This document shows positions 1-6,188 of a stretch of 7,941 nucleotides of DNA, piece after piece. A program made the translations under genes and the position numbers. Numbering within the stretch: the stretch's first letter is position 1; every line of letters begins with the position of its first letter. This DNA is from Methanosarcinales archaeon (GTDB lineage: Archaea > Halobacteriota > Methanosarcinia > DSM-18856 > Methermicoccaceae): positions 1 through 7,941 of the forward strand of contig QMVI01000042.1 in NCBI GenBank assembly GCA_003661015.1, read 5' to 3'. The notes below the pieces were generated by a model that saw only the letters and a list, made by a program, of their open reading frames with translations, had not been told where the DNA came from and did not search any database.

Positions 1-132
1 AATCTGGCTGGTCTTCCATCGTTATCGGTGCCTGCTCCCGTGCACGGTCTTCCAATCGGCATTCAGTTAATAGGAAGACCATTTTCAGAGGGGGAGCTCA
101 TGGGAATAGCGATGAAAGGGGGGTGGCAGTGA
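1..132 (+). CDS. gatA: GatA, amidotransferase subunit A (C-terminal end only)
   Basis: This is the last 43 residues of the amidase-signature subunit of the tRNA-dependent amidotransferase GatCAB, which releases ammonia from glutamine for transamidation of mischarged Asp-tRNA(Asn) or Glu-tRNA(Gln). Frame 1 is open from the window edge to a TGA at 130-132. The visible peptide has the typical GatA tail: NLAGLPSLSVPAPV, then GLPIGIQLIGRPF, then a short helix. The catalytic Ser-cisSer-Lys triad lies upstream, outside the window. The stop overlaps a gatB start codon (TGATG), so the two subunits are probably translationally coupled in one operon. In archaea that also have GatDE, GatCAB is mainly assigned to Asn-tRNA formation; whether GatDE is present cannot be told here. 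Confidence 0.93.
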   Translation, partial: NLAGLPSLSVPAPVHGLPIGIQLIGRPFSEGELMGIAMKGGWQ

Positions 133-152
133 TGAATGAGGCAGTGATGAAT
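123..152 (+). repeat. 15-bp tandem duplication over the gatB start
   Basis: Bases 123-137 (GTGGCAGTGATGAAT) and 138-152 (GAGGCAGTGATGAAT) differ at one position. Each copy holds a purine-rich Shine-Dalgarno-like stretch and an ATG (132 and 147) in the same reading frame, so the duplication gives gatB two equivalent start sites and optionally five extra N-terminal residues. Confidence 0.9.
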
Positions 153-1550
153 GAAAATGTGAAGATAGGACTTGAAATACACGTACAACTGAACAAGCTG
201 AAGTCGAAGATGTTCTGCGGTTGTTCGACTGATTATCATGATGCCCCCCCAAATACGCACGTATGTCCCGTATGTTTGGGACTTCCCGGTTCCCTTCCAA
301 CCATCAACAAGAAGGCGGTGGAGTATGCTCTCAAAGTTGCACTTGCTTTGAATTGTGAGGTGGAAACCCGCACCCACTTCTACCGAAAGAACTACTTCTA
401 TCCCGATTTACCAAAGAACTTCCAGATTTCTCAGTATGACTTTCCCATCGGCTCGAATGGATATGTGGAGATTGAGGGAGATAATGGTGCAAAAGTGGTG
501 AGAATAAAGAGGGTTCATATGGAGGAGGACCCCGGAAGGCTCGTTCATATCGGCACGATAGACCGTTCCAGATACACACTTGTCGATTATAATAGGAGTG
601 GCATGGCTTTGCTTGAGATAGTCACAGAACCAGACATGGGCTCGCCCAAGGAAGCAAGGTCGTTTCTGGCAAAGCTGAGGTCGATACTCGAGTATCTGGA
701 TGTATTCGATGGGGACAAAGAGGGTGCGATGAGGATTGATGCCAACATCTCAATAGAGGGGAACGAGAGAGCAGAAGTCAAGAACATAAGTTCTCATAAG
801 GGTGTAGAAAAGGCTCTGCAGTACGAAATCATAAGACAGAGGAACATACTGCGGAGGGGCGGAAGGATAGTCAGAGAAACCCGACATTTTGACGAGGAGA
901 GAAACATCACGATTTCCATGAGGTTAAAGGAAGAGGAGGAGGACTATCGCTACTTCCCAGAACCAGACCTTCCTCCGTTCTCAGTGGTTGATTGGGTTCC
1001 TGTTATCAAGGAAACAATACCTGAGCTTCCAGATGAAAAGAGGAACAGGTTCATTTCCCAGTACGGAATATCAGAAGCTCTTGCAAAGGCTCTCACATCA
1101 GACCACAAAATCGCTGACCTTTTCGAGGATGTTGCATCCGAGTTTGAGCCGAAACTTGTTGCGGGGTGGGTTGCTGATGTTTTGAAGGGTGAATTGAATT
1201 ACAGAGGACTATCCCCAGATGTCTTTCCACCCTCCTACATGAGGGAGATATTGCAAATGCTCGTGTCTGGCGAGATAACTGACAGAGGTGCGGTTATTGT
1301 TATCAGGAAGGTGCTTGATGAGGGACTGACTCCTCAGGAGGTCATAGAAAGAGAGGGCTTGAGAAAGGCAGGGGAGAGCGAACTGGAGACAGTGGTGAGA
1401 GATGTTCTGAAAAACAACCCAAAGGCGGTGGAGGATTACCGCTCTGGCAAGAAAGAAGCTCTGAACTTTCTCGTTGGGCAGGTCATTAGAAATACAAAGG
1501 GCAGAGCAGACCCAAAGCTTGCAAGAAAAATGATAGAGGATTTGCTGTAA
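132..1550 (+). CDS. gatB: GatB, aspartyl/glutamyl-tRNA amidotransferase subunit B
   Basis: GatB is the kinase and tRNA-binding subunit of GatCAB: it phosphorylates the mischarged aminoacyl group and receives ammonia from GatA. The product is 472 aa from ATG 132, near the family norm. Counting from the ATG at 147, it shows KIGLEIHVQL at 6-15, a zinc site of two Cys pairs (FCGC 23-26, CPVC 40-43), VDYNRSGMALLEIVTEPD at 146-163, MRIDANIS at 195-202, VKNISSHKGVEKA at 211-223, and DYRYFPEPDLPPF at 266-278. A C-terminal YqeY-like helical tail carries GKKEALNFLVGQV (434-446). Three starts are possible: GTG 123, ATG 132 and ATG 147. I chose 132 because it overlaps the gatA stop and has a GGTGG stretch 5 nt upstream. 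ATG 147 has GAGG at the same spacing, because the start region is duplicated. No residue of a core motif appears to be missing. Confidence 0.96.
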   Translation: MNEAVMNENVKIGLEIHVQLNKLKSKMFCGCSTDYHDAPPNTHVCPVCLGLPGSLPTINKKAVEYALKVALALNCEVETRTHFYRKNYFYPDLPKNFQISQYDFPIGSNGYVEIEGDNGAKVVRIKRVHMEEDPGRLVHIGTIDRSRYTLVDYNRSGMALLEIVTEPDMGSPKEARSFLAKLRSILEYLDVFDGDKEGAMRIDANISIEGNERAEVKNISSHKGVEKALQYEIIRQRNILRRGGRIVRETRHFDEERNITISMRLKEEEEDYRYFPEPDLPPFSVVDWVPVIKETIPELPDEKRNRFISQYGISEALAKALTSDHKIADLFEDVASEFEPKLVAGWVADVLKGELNYRGLSPDVFPPSYMREILQMLVSGEITDRGAVIVIRKVLDEGLTPQEVIEREGLRKAGESELETVVRDVLKNNPKAVEDYRSGKKEALNFLVGQVIRNTKGRADPKLARKMIEDLL

Positions 1551-1607
1551 TGATGTATCTCTTTTTCAAGTTCAATTTCGGATTTTAATGATAAAATAAT
1601 GATAAAA
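1551..1607. terminator. T-rich intergenic end of gatB (+) and tRNA-Pro (-)
   Basis: This 57-bp gap separates the convergent gatB and tRNA-Pro genes. On the + strand a CTCTTTTTC run (about 1559-1567) lies just after the gatB stop. On the - strand the base after the tRNA discriminator begins TTTTATCATTATTTTATC, two T4 runs typical of archaeal oligo-U termination. The two runs come from a tandem 11-bp unit (1588-1598 and 1599-1609, one mismatch). No stem-loop is needed or seen. Confidence 0.55.
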
Positions 1608-1682
1608 TGGGGCTGCGGAGATTCGAACTCCGGTCTCAGGACCCCCAGTCCTGAAGGATGGTCCAGGCTACCCTACAGCCCC
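1608..1682 (-). tRNA. tRNA-Pro(GGG)
   Basis: The reverse complement folds into a full cloverleaf. The acceptor stem is GGGGCTG paired with CAGCCCC, followed by discriminator A73; CCA is not encoded. The D arm is GGGT...TCCT with A14, G18G19 and A21 present. The anticodon stem is CAGGA/TCCTG around the loop CTGGGGG, giving anticodon GGG with G37, as expected for proline. The variable loop is AGAC and the T arm is CGGAG-TTCGAAT-CTCCG. There is no intron. It reads codons CCC/CCU. It is convergent with gatB and lies downstream of the MFS gene on the same strand, but has its own promoter. Confidence 0.96.
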
Positions 1683-1704
1683 CACTTTTTTAGTGTGGCT
1701 CTAT

Positions 1705-1712
1705 TATTTAAA
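1705..1712 (-). promoter_or_regulatory. TATA box of tRNA-Pro
   Basis: On the - strand this reads TTTAAATA. Its centre lies about 26 bp upstream of the tRNA-Pro 5' end (1682), the standard archaeal TATA-to-start distance, so transcription should begin at or near the mature tRNA end. It sits in the 58-bp gap after the MFS stop codon. Confidence 0.7.
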
Positions 1713-1740
1713 GGATGTTTTCACATTTCCCATCATGAAA

Positions 1741-2892
1741 TCACTCCCTGACCAGAGACACAAGCAGTAGAGACGCCACAATCGAACATCCAGCACCCCA
1801 GAGAAATGTTGCATGATACGAGGAATACTCCCAGAGAAAGCCGGCAATCATGCTCGCAGGAAATGCACACAATCCCACACTCGTATGAAATGCTCCCAGC
1901 CCTGTTCCCCTCTCAAATCTCCTGCACAAGTCTGATGCAAAAGCTCTTTCAACCGTCTCTATGAACGCAAACGACAGACCATACATGGCAAAGAGTGGTA
2001 TGAGACTCAGTTTTGAGATTGAGAGTGAGAATAACAGGCAGGTGATTGCGAATGCAATATAACCGACCAAAAGGGAGTTTCTTCTCCCTATCCTGTCAGA
2101 AAGAGAGCCAGCTGGCACGCAGAATATTGCATAGCTTATGTTGAACAGGATGTACAGAAGAACAACAGTTGCAATTCCATCCTCGAACTCTATCGACGCC
2201 CTCAGAATGAAGAACATGTAGGAGAAGTTTCCGAGAGCAAATATCGATGCGACCAGAATGAACTTTTTAAGTTCGGCAGACAGACCAGCCACACCCTCAA
2301 AAAGTTTTGATTTTATTTTTTCTGTTTTTATTTCCTTTACAAAGTAGAGTGGAATGATTGAAAAAAACGATATTATTGCGCCAATAAGAAACACATCTCT
2401 CATATCCATCAGAAAGACCCACAGGAAGACAAAAGCGAGAAAAGAACCCATGACTGCACCAAGCGTATCCATTGCTCTGTGTATTCCGAACCCCTTCCCC
2501 CTCTCTCCCTCCTCGGTATAACCAGCAACAAGGGCATCCCTCGGTGCTGTTCTTATCCCTTTCCCAACTCTTTCGAGAACTCTTGCACCCACCACATCGT
2601 ATCCGGAGTGAGCAAACGGGAATATGAGCTTTGCAAATGCAGATAGGGTGTATCCACACATCACAAGCCATTTCTTCTTTCCGACTCTGTCAGAAATGTA
2701 GCCTGAAAAGACTTTTAAGAGACTGGCAACACTGTCCCCCATCCCTCCGGCCAGTCCCACAACGAGTCCACCTCCACCGAGGGAGACTATGAAAAGTGGA
2801 ATCAGAGGCATCATCATCTCGCTCGACAAATCGGTTATGAAACTCGTTATTCCCAGAAGAAAGATTGGAAAAAATTTTTTTGGAATTTTCAT
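1741..2892 (-). CDS. Major facilitator superfamily transporter
   Basis: This is a 383-aa integral membrane secondary transporter. About twelve hydrophobic segments are visible, in two halves joined by a charged loop near 184-210 (KEIKTEKIKSKLFEG). MFS motif A occurs in both halves: GYISDRVGKK at 64-73 and GSLSDRIGRR at 262-271. The segment RVGKGIRTAPRDALVA (108-123) is a signature of a prokaryotic MFS group I associate with MJ1317-like proteins. The N-terminal TDLSSEMMMPLIPLF also fits that group. The substrate is unknown and cannot be read from the sequence; efflux is a guess. The frame stays open upstream to 3075, but that stretch translates tRNA-Val. ATG 2892 is chosen because GGTG lies 5 nt upstream and the membrane domain begins there. 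It follows tRNA-Val by 27 nt and probably shares its transcript. Confidence 0.9.
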   Translation of the reverse strand: MKIPKKFFPIFLLGITSFITDLSSEMMMPLIPLFIVSLGGGGLVVGLAGGMGDSVASLLKVFSGYISDRVGKKKWLVMCGYTLSAFAKLIFPFAHSGYDVVGARVLERVGKGIRTAPRDALVAGYTEEGERGKGFGIHRAMDTLGAVMGSFLAFVFLWVFLMDMRDVFLIGAIISFFSIIPLYFVKEIKTEKIKSKLFEGVAGLSAELKKFILVASIFALGNFSYMFFILRASIEFEDGIATVVLLYILFNISYAIFCVPAGSLSDRIGRRNSLLVGYIAFAITCLLFSLSISKLSLIPLFAMYGLSFAFIETVERAFASDLCRRFERGTGLGAFHTSVGLCAFPASMIAGFLWEYSSYHATFLWGAGCSIVASLLLVSLVRE

Positions 2893-2919
2893 AATTTCAC
2901 CTTCTGCCAGTATCACCAG

Positions 2920-2992
2920 TGGGCTCGCCCGGATTCGAACCGGGGATCTCCTCCGTGTGAGGGAGGCGTCATAACCCCTAGACCACGAGCCC
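2920..2992 (-). tRNA. tRNA-Val(CAC)
   Basis: The reverse complement gives a complete cloverleaf of 73 nt. The acceptor stem is GGGCTCG with CGAGCCC plus discriminator A73, with no CCA encoded. The D arm is GTCT-AGGGGTT-ATGAC. The anticodon stem is CCTCC/GGAGG around loop CTCACAC, so the anticodon is CAC (valine, codon GUG). The variable loop is AGATC and the T arm is CCCGG-TTCGAAT-CCGGG. There is no intron. It is divergent from the H+-ATPase gene and is followed 27 nt later by the MFS start codon, with no T-run between. Confidence 0.97.
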
Positions 2993-2997
2993 AGCAT

Positions 2998-3020
2998 CAG
3001 ATTTAATCTGAAATTAAAAA
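2998..3020 (-). promoter_or_regulatory. Probable tRNA-Val promoter with small palindrome
   Basis: On the - strand, TTTTTAATTT (3020-3011) is a weak TATA-like element centred about 24 bp ahead of the tRNA 5' end at 2992. Directly downstream is the near-perfect palindrome CAGATTTAATCTG (2998-3010; 6-bp arms, 1-nt centre), which would overlap the polymerase-binding or start region. Whether the palindrome binds a protein is not known. Confidence 0.45.
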
Positions 3021-3080
3021 AGCTTTTTCTATGTGGAGTTGAATTCAGATAAAGTATATCCCAGACAAGTATCAAGTGTA

Positions 3081-3110
3081 TTTATATTCCACACAAAGCA
3101 AAGTATATAA
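3081..3110 (+). promoter_or_regulatory. Candidate TATA boxes of the H+-ATPase gene
   Basis: Two elements are visible in the 133-bp divergent gap: TTTATATT at 3081-3088 and AAGTATATAA at 3101-3110. The first would place the transcript start near 3110, leaving a short leader that carries AAAAGGAG. The second, stronger by eye, would place the start near 3132, downstream of ATG 3126 and almost at GTG 3135. A further copy of AAAGTATAT is at 3051-3059. Confidence 0.5.
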
Positions 3111-3125
3111 CAGATGTAAAAGGAG

Positions 3126-5447
3126 ATGTCCGATGTGGAGTTTAGAGGACTGAGCGAGGATGAGGCGAGTAAAAGACTCGAGAAATTTGGCTACAATGAG
3201 ATAACAGAGAAAAAGAGACATCCTATTCTGCATTTCTTGTCGTATTTTTGGGGTCCTATTCCATGGATGATCGAGGTGGCACTCGTTCTATCTGCCATCG
3301 TTCAGCACTGGGAGGATTTTTACATCATACTCTCCCTCCTTATCGCCAACGGCATCGTTGGATTCTGGCAGGAACACAGAGCTGAGAATGCGATAGAGAC
3401 ACTCAAGAAACAGCTTGCACTGAACGCGAGAGTCCTCAGGGATGGGGAGTGGAAAACGGTACCTGCGAGACTGCTCGTTCCGGGAGACATCGTAAAGGTC
3501 AGGATAGGGGACATAATTCCAGCCGATATTGAAATTCTGGACGGAAGATGTGAGATAGATGAATCCTCTCTCACAGGAGAGTCATTGCCTGTTGATAAGG
3601 GAGAGGGAGATACCGCCTACTCTGGTTCTGTGTGCAAAAGAGGAGAATTCGTTGGAATCGTGAAGGCGACTGGCGATAGAACATACTTCGGAAAGACTGC
3701 GAAGCTCGTTGAGGAGGAGGGGGTTAGCAGATTTCAGAAGGTTGTTATCAAAATCGGCAACTATCTGATAATCGTTGCAACGTTCGTGATAATGCTCGTC
3801 ATACTCGTCTCGATAAAAAGGCACGAGAGCATCATCGAGATACTCAGATTCTCACTTGTTTTGATGGTTGCCGCAATTCCAGCTGCTCTCCCTGCTGTGA
3901 TGTCTGTTACGATGGCGGTCGGTGCTTTGACTCTTGCGAAGAGGGAGGCGATTGTGAGGAAGCTGGTTGCAGTCGAGGAGCTTGCGGGTGTTGATGTTCT
4001 GTGTTCTGATAAGACAGGTACCCTCACAGAAGGAAGATTAACGATTGGGAAACCCATAACGTTTGGCTTCACCGAAGAGAAGGTTCTCATGTTTGCTTCT
4101 CTCGCATCTGAGGGAGGAGACCCAATAGATGATGCAATTCTTGGAAGTGTGAGCTTGGAGGATGAGTATGAGGTTGTGGAGTTTGTGCCATGGGACCCCG
4201 TAAGCAAAAGGACAGAGGCACTTGTCAGAAAGAACGGAATGGAGTTCAGAGTTAGCAAGGGAGCACCACAGGTAATAGAGGAGATGTGCAGGGGAGAAGA
4301 TATGGATGAGTCTGCTGAATCTCTCATGAAGTATGTGGATGAACTTGCTGAGAGAGGTTATAGAACGGTAGCGGTTGCCGTGAATTTTGGCGAATGGAAA
4401 ATAGCTGGGCTGATACCTCTCTATGACCCGCCACGGAAGGAATCCAAGGAGATGATAAAGACCGCAAGGGAGATGGGTGTTGATGTGAAGATGATTACCG
4501 GAGACCACATAGCCATAGCGAGGGAGGTAGCCACCTTCCTGAATCTCGGAGAGAATGTCATCAGAGCAAAGGATTTTCTGGATAAGGGATACTCCGAGCT
4601 CACGAGAATCGTGGAGGAGGCAAATGGCTTTGCAGAGGTTTTTCCAGAGCACAAGTATGTGATAGTGGATGCACTGCAGAAGAACGGACACATCGTTGCA
4701 ATGACAGGAGATGGTGTGAATGACGCTCCTGCTTTGAAGAAGGCAGATGTTGGGATAGCTGTGCGGGGCGCAACAGATGCTGCAAGAGCCTCATCAGATA
4801 TTGTGCTTGCGAATTCTGGACTTTCCGTGATAGTGGATGCGATAAAGGAGAGCAGGAAAATCTTTCAGAAGATGCAGAACTATGCGGTTTACAGAATAGC
4901 TGAAACGATCAGAGTGCTGTTTTTCATTGCTCTCTCCATAATCGTGTTCAACTTCTATCCAGTTACACCAGCCATGATAATCCTGCTTGCACTTCTCAAC
5001 GACATCCCCATTCTCTCGATAGCATACGATAATGTGGTTTATTCAGAAAAGCCAGAGAAATGGGAGCTTGAGCAGTTGCTCGTTGTATCAACCATCCTCG
5101 GCATTGTGGGCGTCATATCAAGCTTTGTTCTGTTCTTTATAGCCAACTCCATGATTTCAGACCATGATGTTATAAGGACATTCATGTTTCTGAAGCTTGC
5201 GGTTGCAGGGCATCTGACCATATTCGTTACAAGAACGAGAGGTCCTTTCTGGAGCATAAAACCCGGGTCTCTGCTTTTGTGGAGTGCAATAGGAACAAAA
5301 CTCATTGCAACTCTCTTCGCAATCTTTGGAGTTCTCATGACCCCCATTGGATTCTGGTATGCCATTCTTATCTGGGGATACTGCTTTGCATGGTTCCTCA
5401 TAAACGACTACGTGAAGGTCAGGTGCTACAGGATGTTCGAGCTCTGA
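3126..5447 (+). CDS. Plasma-membrane-type H+-exporting P-type ATPase (P3A)
   Basis: This is a 773-aa ion pump that should couple ATP hydrolysis to proton export across the cytoplasmic membrane. A-domain TGES is at 150-153, M4 has IPAALPAV (251-258), the phosphorylated Asp is D295 in DKTGTLT, the N domain has KGAPQ (378-382), and the P domain has TGD (458-460) and GDGVNDAP (528-535). About ten membrane segments are seen: two, two, then six. P3A-type proton residues are conserved: N75 in M2, R596 in M5 and D626 in M6 (LLND) align by eye with N106, R655 and D684 of plant AHA2. The protein ends about 10 residues after M10, so there is no autoinhibitory R domain; the N domain is also compact. The ATG at 3126 is kept as the first codon, but AGGAG directly abuts it; GTG 3135, 9 nt from the same AGGAG, may be the true start (770 aa). 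It converges with DUF72. Confidence 0.95.
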   Translation: MSDVEFRGLSEDEASKRLEKFGYNEITEKKRHPILHFLSYFWGPIPWMIEVALVLSAIVQHWEDFYIILSLLIANGIVGFWQEHRAENAIETLKKQLALNARVLRDGEWKTVPARLLVPGDIVKVRIGDIIPADIEILDGRCEIDESSLTGESLPVDKGEGDTAYSGSVCKRGEFVGIVKATGDRTYFGKTAKLVEEEGVSRFQKVVIKIGNYLIIVATFVIMLVILVSIKRHESIIEILRFSLVLMVAAIPAALPAVMSVTMAVGALTLAKREAIVRKLVAVEELAGVDVLCSDKTGTLTEGRLTIGKPITFGFTEEKVLMFASLASEGGDPIDDAILGSVSLEDEYEVVEFVPWDPVSKRTEALVRKNGMEFRVSKGAPQVIEEMCRGEDMDESAESLMKYVDELAERGYRTVAVAVNFGEWKIAGLIPLYDPPRKESKEMIKTAREMGVDVKMITGDHIAIAREVATFLNLGENVIRAKDFLDKGYSELTRIVEEANGFAEVFPEHKYVIVDALQKNGHIVAMTGDGVNDAPALKKADVGIAVRGATDAARASSDIVLANSGLSVIVDAIKESRKIFQKMQNYAVYRIAETIRVLFFIALSIIVFNFYPVTPAMIILLALLNDIPILSIAYDNVVYSEKPEKWELEQLLVVSTILGIVGVISSFVLFFIANSMISDHDVIRTFMFLKLAVAGHLTIFVTRTRGPFWSIKPGSLLLWSAIGTKLIATLFAIFGVLMTPIGFWYAILIWGYCFAWFLINDYVKVRCYRMFEL

Positions 5448-5450
5448 ATC

Positions 5451-6155
5451 TCAATCTTTCAACAGCTCAATCATCTGGAGTGCGTTCTTCGGTGCGTATG
5501 CGTTGAAGTCATTGTTGAAGTACACAAACCCCTCATCGAATTTTCTTATGAGCTCAGCCCACTCCTTCAATTCGTCTGCTGTGTAGAGGTGTCTGTACCA
5601 TCTTGATGTTCCATGAAATCTCACATACGCATACGTATACTCTCCCACATATTCATCAAACACAGAAGGGGAACGAATCTGGGGAGAACTAACGAAGCAC
5701 ATCACCACATCCCCCTTCAGTTCCAGAGGCGCCTCGAACCAGCTTCTGTGTCTGAACTCGATTGCACATCTGCACCCGAGTCTCTCTGCCATCTCGATTA
5801 TCTCATTGAGTTTCTCCTCATCCCTTTTTAAAGAAGGTGGAAACTGGAACAGCACACATCCCAGCTTCTCCCCCACAACAGAAACAGTCTCCTCAAAATC
5901 CTTCAGAACACTCCTCTCTCCCATGTGTGTGAGCTGTTTGTTCATCTTCAGACTTATTCTGAAATCCTCTGGGGTTTTCCTCACCCACCCCCTCACAGTT
6001 GTGATTTTGGGAATTCGGTAGAAGGTGCTGTTTATCTCAACTGTGTTGAAGTGTCTGCAGTAGTACTCAAACCATTTGCTCTTTTTCAGGTCATCCGGAT
6101 AAAATATCCCTCTCCAGTGGGGGTAATACCATCCAGAACATCCGACCCACATCAT
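5451..6155 (-). CDS. DUF72 (YecE-like) TIM-barrel protein
   Basis: This is a 234-aa protein of the DUF72/YecE family, which adopts a TIM-barrel fold; its biochemical role is not established. From ATG 6155 it shows the family's N-terminal WVGCSGWYYPHW (3-14), HFNTVEINSTFYRIP (35-49), the MNKQLTH segment (71-77), LFQFPPS (102-108), IEFRHRSW (132-139), YVRFHG (177-182) and VYFNND (211-216). The length is slightly short of the usual 240-290 aa but all blocks are present. No signal peptide is seen, so it is probably cytoplasmic. ATG 6155 or the adjacent ATG 6152 is more plausible than the longer TTG start at 6164. No clear Shine-Dalgarno is present; it starts 18 nt after the response regulator stop, so coupled translation from one transcript is likely. 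Its stop is 3 bp from that of the opposing ATPase gene. Confidence 0.9.
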   Translation of the reverse strand: MMWVGCSGWYYPHWRGIFYPDDLKKSKWFEYYCRHFNTVEINSTFYRIPKITTVRGWVRKTPEDFRISLKMNKQLTHMGERSVLKDFEETVSVVGEKLGCVLFQFPPSLKRDEEKLNEIIEMAERLGCRCAIEFRHRSWFEAPLELKGDVVMCFVSSPQIRSPSVFDEYVGEYTYAYVRFHGTSRWYRHLYTADELKEWAELIRKFDEGFVYFNNDFNAYAPKNALQMIELLKD

Positions 6156-6188
6156 GTATGACAACTATCAACATCATGTGATGACAAC
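6149..6188 (-). repeat. Tandem duplication across the regulator stop / DUF72 start
   Basis: On the - strand GTTGTCATCACATGATGT (6188-6171) and GTTGTCATACATGATGT (6165-6149) are the same sequence except for one inserted C, separated by 5 nt. The first copy contains the response regulator's stop codon and the second the DUF72 start codons. Each copy contains ATGATG. Confidence 0.88.

Noticed and set aside
1608..2992. Integrated element between two tRNA genes
   Set aside because: Only one transporter gene lies between them, both tRNAs are intact, and there is no integrase and no duplicated tRNA end that would mark attachment sites.
2893..3075. N-terminal extension of the MFS transporter, open in frame to 3075
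   Set aside because: The extra residues translate tRNA-Val and its promoter; the ATG at 2892 has a well-placed GGTG and begins the membrane domain.
3761..4693. Several - strand open frames of 90-217 codons inside the ATPase gene
   Set aside because: They lie wholly antisense to a well-conserved P-type ATPase, have no start signals that stand out and no family motifs.
5451..6164. TTG start at 6164 for DUF72
   Set aside because: It adds only three residues before two ATG codons, and family proteins begin close to the WVGCSGW block.
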